NCBI RefSeq assembly: GCF_900107925.1
Contig: NZ_FNUJ01000017.1
Span: 55,466-119,465, forward strand
Direction: 5' to 3'
DNA: 64,000 bases
From: Amycolatopsis pretoriensis
Lineage (GTDB): Bacteria; Actinomycetota; Actinomycetes; Mycobacteriales; Pseudonocardiaceae
In this document: positions 8,104 to 16,667 of the stretch, piece by piece
Layout of the letters: every line of letters begins with the position of its first letter
Numbering within the stretch: the stretch's first letter is position 1
Notes under the pieces: model-generated
Database searches by the model: none
Told to the model about the DNA's origin: nothing
The model's input: only the letters and a program-made list of their open reading frames with translations
Made by a program: the position numbers and the translations under genes

Positions 8104-9317
8104 CGGAGGACCACCTCGATCAGCGAGCGGACGTGGTCCGCGCGGGCTTGGGCCTGTTCCGCGTCTTCGGAACCGGTGAGGATCACGAAACCGTGCCGGG
8201 TCTTGGAACTGACGGTCTCCGGCAGGACGTCTCCGGGAGCGAAGGGGAAGCTCAGGGTGTCCACATAGGGCAGTGCCTTCGCCGCATCGAGACCCTCGAC
8301 GGACCGCAGAACTCCCGTGGGGAAGGAGAAGTACGCGATGTGCCCCACCGAGCCACCCGGCTCCGGCAGCGACGTCCGCCCGGCGAGCGCGGCGAACATC
8401 GCGCGCTTGACGTCGAAACCGCGCGCGTGCTCGATGATGTCCGGGATCTTGTCCCCGCCCAGCCGGGCCTGCGACTCGACGATCCGCGGCCCGTCCGCGG
8501 TGCGGATGACCTCGGTGTGCGCCGGGCCGCACTGGTAGCCGACGGCGTCGAGCAGCTCGACCGCGAGCGCGGCGACCTCCCGCGTCTCGGCCGTTTCCGG
8601 CTCGCCGAAGAGGTGACCCCGCTCGACGAAGTGCGGGAGCGGGCCGAGCAGCTTGCGCGTCACGCCGAGGACGTGGTGCTCGCCGCGCACGGTCATCGTC
8701 TCGACGCTGAATTCCGGGCCGCGCAGGTATTCCTCGACCAGGAGCGGGCCGGAGTAGGCCAGCGCGGCCAGCTCGTCGCCCCAGGCGGGCAGCTCGGCCG
8801 GATCGGTGAGCAACCTCGTCCCGCGGCTGGCCGACAGCGCGGCGGGCTTCACGACGACCGGCAGCGTGAACCGCGCGAGCAGGGGTTCGACGTCCTGCCA
8901 GCGGTCCGCGACGGCGAACCGGACGGTCGAGATGCCCTTGTCGTGCAACAGGGTCCGCATGGCGAGCTTGTCGTTGAGCAGGAACACCGAGCGCGGCGAG
9001 TTGACGGCCACGCCCAGCTCGTCGGCGACCTCGTAGGCAAGCTGCATGCTCTCCTCGCTGCCGACGTGCCAGACGTGCCCGGCACCGGTGTCCCGCACGG
9101 CCGCGCGGATCGCTTCGGCGTAGGCGCCGCGGTCGGTGAAGTCCACCAGCCACAGGCTCTCGGCGAGGCCCTCGACCTCCTTGAGGTACGCGGGCGCCTC
9201 CGCGCCGAACAGCCGCGTGGCCTCGGCCGGGTCCCAGATCGCGGTGATCCGGAAGCCCTCCGCCCGCGCCTTGCCGAGGTATGCCTTATAGGGCATCACC
9301 ATCACGAGGTTCGGCAT
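8100..9317 (-). CDS. ATP-grasp domain amino-acid/carboxylate ligase
   Basis: 405 residues. A pre-ATP-grasp domain (about 1-110) is followed by an ATP-grasp fold with LPVVVKPAALSASRGTRL (ATP-binding lysine), PLLVEEYLRGPEFSVET and IVESQARLGGDKIPDI near residue 300. The last motif matches the Mg-binding E-x-N-x-R region, with Gln in place of Asn. L-amino acid ligases have this layout. ATG at 9317 is preceded by GGGAGGA. With its neighbour it forms a pair of related but distinct ligases, which suggests two successive amide couplings. Confidence 0.82.
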   Translation of the reverse strand: MPNLVMVMPYKAYLGKARAEGFRITAIWDPAEATRLFGAEAPAYLKEVEGLAESLWLVDFTDRGAYAEAIRAAVRDTGAGHVWHVGSEESMQLAYEVADELGVAVNSPRSVFLLNDKLAMRTLLHDKGISTVRFAVADRWQDVEPLLARFTLPVVVKPAALSASRGTRLLTDPAELPAWGDELAALAYSGPLLVEEYLRGPEFSVETMTVRGEHHVLGVTRKLLGPLPHFVERGHLFGEPETAETREVAALAVELLDAVGYQCGPAHTEVIRTADGPRIVESQARLGGDKIPDIIEHARGFDVKRAMFAALAGRTSLPEPGGSVGHIAYFSFPTGVLRSVEGLDAAKALPYVDTLSFPFAPGDVLPETVSSKTRHGFVILTGSEDAEQAQARADHVRSLIEVVLR

Positions 9318-9364
9318 GTCTTCTCTTCCTCCCGGTCCGGGGTCCAGCCTCACCGACGCGGCCA

Positions 9365-10633
9365 TCAGCGGGCCATCGGCGGCGCATCGGCGCGGGTTTC
9401 CACCACGATCTGCTGGGCGGCGGCCTCGGCGATCCGGCCCGCCAGGTAGGCGTCGGCGGCCGTGGCGAGGACGTGGCCGACGCGGTCTTCGTTCACCCGC
9501 AACGGGTCGACCCGCCCGCCGGGTTCGACCGACACCCCGGCTTCGCGGACCCCGGGCACCGCGGCCGCGATGTCCAGGCCGGTCACGGCGGTCACGACCC
9601 CGGGGTCGGCGGTGAGGTACCGGATGGCGGCTCCGCACTTCGGCTCGGCCACGACGTCGCCGGTGGATTCGCCGAGGTACTGGCGGAGCAGCAGTTCCAT
9701 CGTGCTCCAGCCGAAGCTCGCGTCCATCAGCTCGGTGATCCGGTCGCCCGCCGGCCGCGGGTTGATTTCGATCAGCTTCGGGCCGTCGCCGGTGTACTTG
9801 ATCTCCACGTGCGCGATGCCGAGGTCGAAGCCGACGGCCTCGGTCGCGGCCACGGCGGCCGACTCCAGCTCGCGCCGGACATCGCCGGGCAGCGCCGTCG
9901 GGAAGCTGTGCCCCAGCTCGACGAACCGGTTGCGGCCGCCGAGGATCTTGTCGGTGACGCCGAGCACGCGGACCGCGCCCGCCTCGGCCAGCACCTCGAC
10001 GCTGACCTCGAACCCGACGAGGCACTCTTCGACGAGCACCTCGGGCGAGCGGGCCTGGCCGCGCCGGTTGGTCGTCGCGGAGCGGATCGCGGTGAACGTG
10101 CCGGTGACCTCGTCGAGCGTCGTGCAGCGGACGACGTGCGCGCCGCTGGTCTCGTCGACGGCCTTGACCACGCAGGGCAAGCCGATCTCTTCGGCGGCGC
10201 GCACGGCCTGTTCGGCCGTGGTGACCACCCGGAACTCCGGGACGGGGACTCCGCGCTCGGCCCACCGCCGCCGTTGCGCGGCCTTGTCGCGGGCGATCCG
10301 GATGGCGGCCGGGTCGGGACCGGGCAGGCCGAGCTGGCGGGCCGCCTCGGCGGCCTGGATCACCTCGTACTCGGCCACCGACAGCAGCGCGTCGAGCGGC
10401 TTGGCGGCGTCGACGGCCTTGACCGCCTCCAGCAGCGGTTCCAGCTCGTGGGTCGGGCAGGACACGAACTCGTCGACGCACGTTTCGAGCACCTCGGTGC
10501 CACCCGGCGTCGCGTGGTAGCGGTCCAGCCCGCAGCTGAAGAAGGTGACGTGCAGGCCCAGCCCGCGCGCCGCCCGCAGGGCGTCGAAGCCGGATCCGGA
10601 CCGGTTCGACTCGACGAACCCGATGCGTCTCAT
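9365..10633 (-). CDS. ATP-grasp domain amino-acid/carboxylate ligase
   Basis: 422 residues. N-terminal domain starting MRRIGFVESNRSGSG, then an ATP-grasp core with LPCVVKAVDETSGAHVV, EVLVEECLVGFEVSVEVL and a canonical LIEINPRPAGDRITELM magnesium-binding motif near residue 295. This is the L-amino acid ligase/carbamoyl-phosphate-like group that forms amide bonds through acyl phosphates. It lies 10 bases after the DsbA-like gene and 47 before the next ATP-grasp gene. The two adjacent ligases differ in the EIN/ESQ motif, so they probably use different substrates. Confidence 0.84.
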   Translation of the reverse strand: MRRIGFVESNRSGSGFDALRAARGLGLHVTFFSCGLDRYHATPGGTEVLETCVDEFVSCPTHELEPLLEAVKAVDAAKPLDALLSVAEYEVIQAAEAARQLGLPGPDPAAIRIARDKAAQRRRWAERGVPVPEFRVVTTAEQAVRAAEEIGLPCVVKAVDETSGAHVVRCTTLDEVTGTFTAIRSATTNRRGQARSPEVLVEECLVGFEVSVEVLAEAGAVRVLGVTDKILGGRNRFVELGHSFPTALPGDVRRELESAAVAATEAVGFDLGIAHVEIKYTGDGPKLIEINPRPAGDRITELMDASFGWSTMELLLRQYLGESTGDVVAEPKCGAAIRYLTADPGVVTAVTGLDIAAAVPGVREAGVSVEPGGRVDPLRVNEDRVGHVLATAADAYLAGRIAEAAAQQIVVETRADAPPMAR

Positions 10634-10643
10634 GTCCGTTCCC

Positions 10644-11240
10644 TCACTCGTAGTCCAGGCCCGGCGTCCGGGCGCGCTTCAGCTCGAAGAAGTGCGGGTT
10701 GCGCGAGAGCGCGACCACGCCGTCGAAGAGGTCGGCCGCGTCCTGCCCGCGCGGGATGGCGTTGAGCACGGGACCGAAGAAGCCGGAGCCGTCGACGTGG
10801 ATGGCCGGGGTGCCGAGGTCCGCGCCGACCGGGGCCAGCGCTTCGGCGTGGCTCTTGCGGAGGGCTTCGTCGTACTCGGTGCTCTCCATCGCGTCGATCA
10901 GCCCGGCCGGCAGGCCGACCTCCGCCAGCGCTTGCGCGACGACGTCGGGGAAGTCCTTGTTCCGTCCATTGTGGATCCGGCTGCCGAGCGCGGTGTAGAG
11001 GTCGCGCAGGACGTCCTCGCCGTGCTGATGCGCGGCGGCGACGCACACCCGGACGGGCCCCCACGAGCGGTCGCAGAACTCGCGGTACCACGGCTCGATC
11101 TCGCGGTCTTCGTTGAGCACGCCGAGGCTCATCACGCGGAACCGCAGGGTGACTTCGCGGTGCCGTTCGACCTCGAGGATCCACCGCGAGGTGATCCAGG
11201 CGAACGGGCAGGCCGGGTCGAAGTAGAAGTCGATCTTCAC
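10644..11240 (-). CDS. DsbA-family thioredoxin-fold protein, mycothiol-dependent nitroreductase (Rv2466c)-like
   Basis: 198 residues. Begins VKIDFYFDPACPFAWITSRW, with one active-site cysteine (Cys10) in a CPFAW motif, and later has GTPAIHVDGSGFFGP, the cis-proline region of the DsbA fold. Family members are cytosolic and use mycothiol to reduce nitro compounds or handle electrophiles. GTG start overlaps the aminotransferase stop as GTGA. In a pathway proposed to make nitrous acid and diazonium species, a mycothiol-linked reductase or detoxifying enzyme makes sense, but this is inference. Confidence 0.8.
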   Translation of the reverse strand: MKIDFYFDPACPFAWITSRWILEVERHREVTLRFRVMSLGVLNEDREIEPWYREFCDRSWGPVRVCVAAAHQHGEDVLRDLYTALGSRIHNGRNKDFPDVVAQALAEVGLPAGLIDAMESTEYDEALRKSHAEALAPVGADLGTPAIHVDGSGFFGPVLNAIPRGQDAADLFDGVVALSRNPHFFELKRARTPGLDYE

Positions 11241-12325
11241 GGGGTCCTCTCCGGGGTGTGCAGCCAGCCGAACTCGTCGGGGGTCTCGCCGTACTGGATG
11301 TCCAGCAGCGTGTTCAGCAGGCGGCGGGTGACCGGGCCCGTGGTGCCGTCGCCGATCGCCCACTCGCCCGCCGGCGTGACCGCGTGCCCGACCGGGGCCA
11401 GCGCGCGGGCCGTGCCGCACGCGAACGTCTCCGTGATGCGCCCGGACCGGCAGCCGCGTTCCCAGTCTTCGAGGGTGACCGGCTCTTCGGCGACCGCCAG
11501 CCCGAGCCGCCCGGCCAGCCGGAGGATCGAGTCGCGGGTGACGCCGGCCAGCAGCGTTTCGCTCAGCGGGGGTGTCACGAGCCGGTCGCCCTCGACGAAG
11601 AACAGGTTGGAGCCGCCCACTTCCTCGACGTACCGGCGTTCGCGCGCGTCCAGCCAGACGACCTGGTGACAGCCGTGCGCGGCGGCTTCCCGCTGCGCGA
11701 CGTACGACCCGCCGTAGTTGCCGCCGCACTTGATCGTGCCGGTGCCGCCGTCGGCCGCGCGGACGTACTCCGGCGACGCCCACAGCCGGATCGGCGCCGG
11801 TTCCGCCGCGGCCGGCCGGGCGGGGCTGCCGATGACCGCGAACAGGTACTCCTCGGCGGGCCGGTTCGACAGGTGCGTCTCGCTCGCGATCATGAACGGC
11901 CGCAGGTAGAAGCTGTGGCCGCGGGCCCGCGGCACCCAGTCGCCGTCGATGCACAGCAACGCCGTCACGGCGGCGAGGAAGTCCGTCTCCGGCAGTTCGG
12001 GCATCGCCATCCGGCGGGCCGACCGCGCGAACCGGGCGGCGTGGTCGCGCGGCCGGAAGAGGACGTGTCGGCCATCGGGCCGCCAGAACGCTTTCAGCCC
12101 CTCGAAGATCGTCTGTCCGTAGTGGAACGCCATGGTGGCCGGGTGCAGCGTGAACGCGGCGAGCGGTCGGCTGCGGGCGTCGTGCCAGCCGCGGTCGGCG
12201 GTCCACCGGGCGGTGACCATGTGATCGGAGTAGAGCGAACCGAAGCCCGGCATGCGCAGGAACTCTTCGCGTTGCTCGGCGGGCATCGGGTCGGTCCGCT
12301 CGTGGGCGAAGTCCAGGGTCGTCAT
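11237..12325 (-). CDS. Class IV PLP aminotransferase, branched-chain aminotransferase-like
   Basis: 362 residues, the usual length of IlvE. The PLP lysine is Lys199 in GTIKCGGNYGGS; other family blocks are TMAFHYGQTIFEGLKAF (65-81), the YVEEVGGSNLFFV segment and ITETFACGTARALAPVG. It would interconvert a 2-oxo acid and an amino acid with glutamate as amino donor. The ATG overlaps the stop of the lyase gene as ATGA. Being in the metabolite operon, it probably makes an amino-acid building block for the ATP-grasp ligases rather than acting in primary metabolism. Confidence 0.85.
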   Translation of the reverse strand: MTTLDFAHERTDPMPAEQREEFLRMPGFGSLYSDHMVTARWTADRGWHDARSRPLAAFTLHPATMAFHYGQTIFEGLKAFWRPDGRHVLFRPRDHAARFARSARRMAMPELPETDFLAAVTALLCIDGDWVPRARGHSFYLRPFMIASETHLSNRPAEEYLFAVIGSPARPAAAEPAPIRLWASPEYVRAADGGTGTIKCGGNYGGSYVAQREAAAHGCHQVVWLDARERRYVEEVGGSNLFFVEGDRLVTPPLSETLLAGVTRDSILRLAGRLGLAVAEEPVTLEDWERGCRSGRITETFACGTARALAPVGHAVTPAGEWAIGDGTTGPVTRRLLNTLLDIQYGETPDEFGWLHTPERTP

Positions 12326-13656
12326 CGTCGCTCCTCGCGTTCGAAGCGGGCCAGGGCCCGGTCGGCCAGCGGGCCGGACAGTCCGGTGTAGCCCGCCGGG
12401 TCCAGCAGGCCGGGGGAAACGTCGAGCAGGCCGGCCAGGTCCGCGCCGGTCCGCTCGGCCTCGGCGGTCGCTTCGGTCAGCAGGCGCTTGGCCGCGGCCT
12501 TGCCCAGCTTCGGGGCGAGGACGGCGTTGACGCGTTCGGACACGATCGCGCCCCGCGTCAGCCGCAGGTTCGCCGCCATCGCCTCCGGGTGCACCCGCAG
12601 CGTCTCGGCCAGCCGGACACCGTTGGCGGCTGCCCCGGCGGCGATCCGCAAGGCGTCCCGCAGCGGCTGCCACTCGGCGTGCCAGCCACCGGAGGAGCGT
12701 TCGTCCTCGGCGGTCATCGAGCCGAAGAGGACGACGGCGAGCGGCGGCAGCTGCCGGGCCGCGGTCGCCACGAGCGTCGCGAAGACCGGGTTGTGCTTCT
12801 GCGGCATCGCCGAAGACGCGCCACGGCCGGGCGCGCGTTCCTCGGTGACCTCGCCGATCTCGGTGCGTGCCAGCACGAGGACGTCCGCGGCGATCTTGCC
12901 GAGCGCGCCCGTGGTGACCAGCAGTGCCGAGGCGACGTCGGCGATCGGCGTGCGGATCCCGTGCCAGGGCAGTACTTGCGGGGCCAGGCCGAGCTTTTCC
13001 GCCACCCGGTCGGGCAGCACCGAGGCGGCACTTTCACGTGAAAGTGCCGCATTGCCGTCGGCCGCGTACTCCTCGTAGGCGGCGAGGGTTCCGGCCGCGC
13101 CGCCGAGCGAGACCGGCGGTTTCACCCGGCGCACCCGCTCGACGGCGTCGAGGACGAGGTGCAGCCAGGTCGCCGCCTTGAGCCCGAAGGTGACCGGCAC
13201 GGCGTGCTGGGTCAGGGTGCGCCCGGCCATCGGCGTGTCCCGGTGGGTCCGGACGTGGTCCGCCAGGCTCGCGGCGGTCGCCAGCAGATCGCGTTCCACG
13301 CGGTCGAGGGTGGTCGCGCAGAGCAGCATCAGGGCGGTGTCGAGGATGTCCTGGCTGGTGCTGCCGCGGTGGACGTACTCGGCGGCGGCCGGGTCGACCG
13401 CGGCGGTGAGCCCGGCGACGAACGCGACCACGGGGTTCGCGGTCTCGCGCACCCCGGCGGCGATGGCCTGGCTGTCGAGATCTTCGGCGCGCACGGCCCG
13501 GATGGCCTTGGCCGCGGTTTCGGGGAGCACGCCGAGTTCGGCTTGCGCCTCGGCCAGCGCGGCTTCGGTGTCGAGCATCGCGGTCAGCAGGGCGTGGTCG
13601 GCGACGAGCGCGCCGGCGCCGGTCCCGGCCCACGCGGGGGCGAGCAGCTCGCTCAC
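12322..13656 (-). CDS. Fumarase/adenylosuccinate lyase superfamily enzyme, candidate nitrosuccinate lyase (CreD-like)
   Basis: 444 residues. Conserved blocks of the superfamily are present: HRGSTSQDILDTALML near residue 95 and the catalytic-serine loop GRGASSAMPQKHNP near residue 270. Length and motifs are nearest to the 3-carboxy-muconate cycloisomerase (PcaB) branch, which includes CreD. CreD eliminates nitrous acid from nitrosuccinate. The key evidence for that role is its neighbour, a CreE-like FAD enzyme whose stop overlaps this GTG as GTGA. No other protocatechuate genes are present, so a catabolic PcaB role is unlikely. A 26-bp palindrome lies inside the gene. Confidence 0.82.
   Translation of the reverse strand: MSELLAPAWAGTGAGALVADHALLTAMLDTEAALAEAQAELGVLPETAAKAIRAVRAEDLDSQAIAAGVRETANPVVAFVAGLTAAVDPAAAEYVHRGSTSQDILDTALMLLCATTLDRVERDLLATAASLADHVRTHRDTPMAGRTLTQHAVPVTFGLKAATWLHLVLDAVERVRRVKPPVSLGGAAGTLAAYEEYAADGNAALSRESAASVLPDRVAEKLGLAPQVLPWHGIRTPIADVASALLVTTGALGKIAADVLVLARTEIGEVTEERAPGRGASSAMPQKHNPVFATLVATAARQLPPLAVVLFGSMTAEDERSSGGWHAEWQPLRDALRIAAGAAANGVRLAETLRVHPEAMAANLRLTRGAIVSERVNAVLAPKLGKAAAKRLLTEATAEAERTGADLAGLLDVSPGLLDPAGYTGLSGPLADRALARFEREERR
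13025..13050. repeat. Perfect 26-bp palindrome inside the lyase gene
   Basis: Bases 13025-13037 and 13038-13050 are exact reverse complements with no loop; the core is CTTTCACGTGAAAG. It is read in frame in the lyase gene as an AALSRESAA-type stretch. It looks like a small palindromic element that has settled in a coding region without breaking it. Confidence 0.85.
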
Positions 13657-15578
13657 GCGGTCCTCCCCAGGTCGTCTCGTTCGGCGGCGATCCGCAGGCA
13701 CGAACGCGCGATCGCGTCCGCGTCGCCGAGGATCACCGAGTTGACGCCGGGCCGGATGCCGGCCGCCGTCACCCAGTGCACCGCTTCCGTCGGCACGCCG
13801 AACGCGAAGCGGCTCACGTGGGGCCGGCCGGCCGCGTCCAGGACGTGGTACGGCCGGCGCGTCACCGCGAGGCCGCCCGTCTCGAACTCCTCGATGCGGT
13901 ACGGCCGGCATTCCCCACGCGCCAGCAGCGCGCGCAGCAACGGGTCCGTCGTGCGCCGCAGGTCGGTGTCCGGCAGGCGGGCCTCGATCAGCGTCTTCGC
14001 GTGGACCGTGACATCGGGGCACGCGGCCGACCGCGCGGCGAACCGGCCGCCGGCCGCCTCGATCCGCAGGTCGGGACCGAGCACTTCGAGCACGCCCGCG
14101 TCCAGCAGCGCGCCGAACTGCTCGACGCGTTCGGCGGGCGGCCCGATCGACAGGTACGCGTTGAGCGGCATGTACCAGCGCCGCAGGTCGTCGCGGTAGG
14201 ACGCGCCGGAGATGCCGCCGTGGTCGACGACCAGCCGGATCTCGTTGCGCAGGTCGCGCAGGACGTCCGTGGCCGCCTTGAGCGGGCCGGTCACGTTGCC
14301 CTGCTGCGCCTCGGCCAGCTCCGTGTCCACATAGGACCGCAGCCAAGCGCGGAACGTCGCCGTCGAAGCGAGGTCGGCGGCCGAGTACGGCGCCGCGACC
14401 CCTCTCCAGTCCCACGTCCGCTCGACGCCGAACTTGGCCAGCACGATCCGCTGGGCCTCGGTTTCCCGCACCGCCAAGGGATCCGCGGGCACTTCCGCGG
14501 GCCCGGCCGCCCCGAAGGCTTCGGTGAACTCCTCGGCGTCGCACGCGCATCCCCGCTCCCGCACCACGGCCGCGTAGAAGACCGTCCGGACCTCCTGATC
14601 GATCAGCGGCCAGACGTCCCGGCGGAAGTCGGCACCGGCCCGCAGCCGCTCGATCACCGACGTGGTGAGGAACCGCGGTTCGTGCCGTCCGGACGCACCC
14701 TTTTCGTTGCGGGCGCGGGCCTGGTACGGGACGCCGCGCCGCGAGCCGGCGACCAGCCGCGGTTCCCGTCCGGACGGCACGTACGCCAGCGCGCCGCCCG
14801 GCTCGCGGACGAACTCGCCGCCGCGGCCGAGGGTGAGCAGGGCCAGGTGGTCGAAGAAGTTCAAGCCCATCCCGCGCAGCAGCACCGGCTCCCCCGCCGG
14901 CACGTCGTCGAGCGACGCGTCGGCCGGGTTGCCCGGCGGCACGTACCGCAGGCCGTGCCGGTCGGCGTACCGGCTCAGGCCCGCCTCGGCCGGGCCGAGC
15001 TCGTGCGGCTGGTGGCCCAGCGCGAGCACGACGGCGGCCAGCCCGCCGATGGTCGTGCCGTCGTCGAGCACGACGTCCTGCCGGCCGCCGCCGGTGTCCC
15101 GGACGTCGACCGCGCGCGCCTGGTGCGCCACGAACGCGAGCGACGGCGGCGCGGTCCGCGTGATCCGCCGCCGCGTCCACCGCAGGTAGCTGCCGTAGAA
15201 CGCCCGCGACGGGTAGTCGTCCGGCCCCAGCCCCTCGGCTTCGGCGCGGACGGCGTCCGGCACGTCCGGGCTGCCGAGCAGGGCGATCGACCGCGCCCAC
15301 TCGTACAGGCTCGGGCCGCGCACGACCGGGCCGGCGCAGTCGACGGTGTCGTCGACGAACATCGTCACCTGCGAGGCGACGGTGTTCATCAGCAGCAGGC
15401 GGTCCTGCGTGCTGCGCCACACCTGGCCGCCGTCGGCCAGCCGCGGGTCGACGAGGTGCACGACGAGCCGCTGGCCCCGCGGCACGAGCGCGCGTGCGTT
15501 GGCGCTCAGCCGTTCCGCGACCGACAGCCCGCGTGGGCCGAGCCCGACCACGGCGATCTCCGACGTCTCCCCGAACAC
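13653..15578 (-). CDS. FAD/NAD(P)-binding monooxygenase, candidate aspartate N-oxygenase (CreE-like)
   Basis: 641 residues. N-terminal IAVVGLGPRGLSVAERL (about residues 8-24) is the dinucleotide-binding GxGxxG region, followed by GGQVWRSTQDRLLLMNTVASQVTMF; a second block LAAVVLALGHQPHELG lies near 190. The layout fits the PF13454-type FAD/NAD(P)-binding family. In cremeomycin and fosfazinomycin pathways an enzyme of this type oxidises aspartate to nitrosuccinate. Here it is translationally coupled (GTGA) to a CreD-like lyase, the standard partner, which is the main reason for the assignment. GTG start at 15578. Substrate specificity is inferred from context. Confidence 0.78.
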   Translation of the reverse strand: MFGETSEIAVVGLGPRGLSVAERLSANARALVPRGQRLVVHLVDPRLADGGQVWRSTQDRLLLMNTVASQVTMFVDDTVDCAGPVVRGPSLYEWARSIALLGSPDVPDAVRAEAEGLGPDDYPSRAFYGSYLRWTRRRITRTAPPSLAFVAHQARAVDVRDTGGGRQDVVLDDGTTIGGLAAVVLALGHQPHELGPAEAGLSRYADRHGLRYVPPGNPADASLDDVPAGEPVLLRGMGLNFFDHLALLTLGRGGEFVREPGGALAYVPSGREPRLVAGSRRGVPYQARARNEKGASGRHEPRFLTTSVIERLRAGADFRRDVWPLIDQEVRTVFYAAVVRERGCACDAEEFTEAFGAAGPAEVPADPLAVRETEAQRIVLAKFGVERTWDWRGVAAPYSAADLASTATFRAWLRSYVDTELAEAQQGNVTGPLKAATDVLRDLRNEIRLVVDHGGISGASYRDDLRRWYMPLNAYLSIGPPAERVEQFGALLDAGVLEVLGPDLRIEAAGGRFAARSAACPDVTVHAKTLIEARLPDTDLRRTTDPLLRALLARGECRPYRIEEFETGGLAVTRRPYHVLDAAGRPHVSRFAFGVPTEAVHWVTAAGIRPGVNSVILGDADAIARSCLRIAAERDDLGRTA

Positions 15579-15605
15579 TGTCTCCCACTCCCGTACTGGT
15601 TTCGG

Positions 15606-16667
15606 TCAGCGTCTTTGCAAGGTGCGGCCCAAGCCCGCCGCGGCGCCGGCCAGCCGGGTCATCAGCCCGGCGAACTGCTCCGGCCGCAACGCCTGCTTGG
15701 CGTCGCACAGCGCCTGTTCCGGCTGGACGTGGACGTCGATCAGCAGCGCGTCCGCCCCGGCCGCGACCGCGGCGAGCGACAGCGGCTCGACCAGTTCCGG
15801 CCGCCCGCCCGAGTGGCTCGGGTCGACGATCACCGGCAGGTGGGTGCGCTGCTTCCACAGCGCCACCGCCGTCAGGTCGAGGGTGAACCGCGCGGACGGC
15901 TCGAACGTGCGGATGCCGCGTTCGCACAGCACCACCTGGTCGTTGCCCTCCAGCAGCAGGTACTCCCCGGCCGCGAGGGTCTCCTCGACGGTGCAGCCGA
16001 ACCCGCGTTTGAGCACCACCGGCAGGCCGCTCTGGCCCACCGCGCTCAGCAGCGCGAAGTTCTGCATGTTCCGCGCGCCGATCTGGAAGCCGTCGACGAC
16101 CTCGGCCAGCCGCTTGACGTGCTCCGCGTCGACGACCTCGGTGACGAACGGCAGGCCGGTCCGCTTCCGCGCCTCGACGAGCAGCTCCAGGCCCGAGAAG
16201 CCGAGGCCCTGGAACGAATGCGGTGACGTCCGCGGCTTGAAGACCCCGCCGCGCAACGCGACGGCGCCGTGCTCGGCCACGATCTCCGCCGTGGCCAGCA
16301 TCTGCTCCGGCGTCTCGACCGCGCACGGGCCGGCGATCACCGCGACCGAGCCGTCCCCGATCGTCGTGGAGCCGAGGGCGACCTCGGTCCCGGCCGGACG
16401 CAGCTCCCGGCGGCCCAGCCACGCCTCGCCGCCCCGCGGTACGCGCCGGGTGGGCGACGGCAGGTCGGCCGCCGCGGCGAGCAGATCGGCGTTGTCCACT
16501 CCGGACACCGGGAGGACGTGGCTCGCGCCGAGGCGGTACACCTGCGTCGGTGAGCCGGCGGACTCCAGGTACCGCAGCCAGCCGTCGACCCGGGCGCGGG
16601 TCACGGTCTCGTCGAACACGAGCAGTTGGTCTTGGTGGGTCACGGCGATCGTCTCTTCTCTGGTCAC
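15606..16667 (-). CDS. aroF: 3-deoxy-7-phosphoheptulonate (DAHP) synthase, AroF type I-beta
   Basis: Condenses phosphoenolpyruvate and erythrose 4-phosphate, the entry step of the shikimate pathway. A short N-terminal ferredoxin-like domain is followed by the TIM barrel with VAVIAGPCAVET, KPRTSPHSFQGLG, FQIGARNMQNF, CERGIRTFE and PVIVDPSHSGGR. GTG at 16667 overlaps the ligase stop as GTGA; a second GTG at 16643 (345 residues) has a GAAGAGA upstream and is an equally reasonable start. A DAHP synthase inside the operon points to extra shikimate flux for a chorismate-derived product. Confidence 0.9.
   Translation of the reverse strand: MTREETIAVTHQDQLLVFDETVTRARVDGWLRYLESAGSPTQVYRLGASHVLPVSGVDNADLLAAAADLPSPTRRVPRGGEAWLGRRELRPAGTEVALGSTTIGDGSVAVIAGPCAVETPEQMLATAEIVAEHGAVALRGGVFKPRTSPHSFQGLGFSGLELLVEARKRTGLPFVTEVVDAEHVKRLAEVVDGFQIGARNMQNFALLSAVGQSGLPVVLKRGFGCTVEETLAAGEYLLLEGNDQVVLCERGIRTFEPSARFTLDLTAVALWKQRTHLPVIVDPSHSGGRPELVEPLSLAAVAAGADALLIDVHVQPEQALCDAKQALRPEQFAGLMTRLAGAAAGLGRTLQRR

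Noticed and set aside
4588..8268. 1226-codon plus-strand open frame across the metabolite cluster
   Set aside because: It is antisense to four well-supported genes (DUF362, cyclase, ATP-grasp, MFS), has Arg/Asp/Val-rich shadow composition and no recognisable domain or ribosome site.
12322..13656. 3-carboxy-cis,cis-muconate cycloisomerase of protocatechuate breakdown
   Set aside because: No pcaGH, pcaC or pcaD genes nearby; instead it is coupled to a CreE-like FAD enzyme inside a metabolite operon.
12322..16422. Continuous minus-strand frame of 1366 codons joining the lyase with upstream sequence
   Set aside because: Only the part from GTG 13656 has lyase character; the rest is out-of-frame shadow of the FAD enzyme and DAHP synthase, and the overlap GTGA defines the real start.
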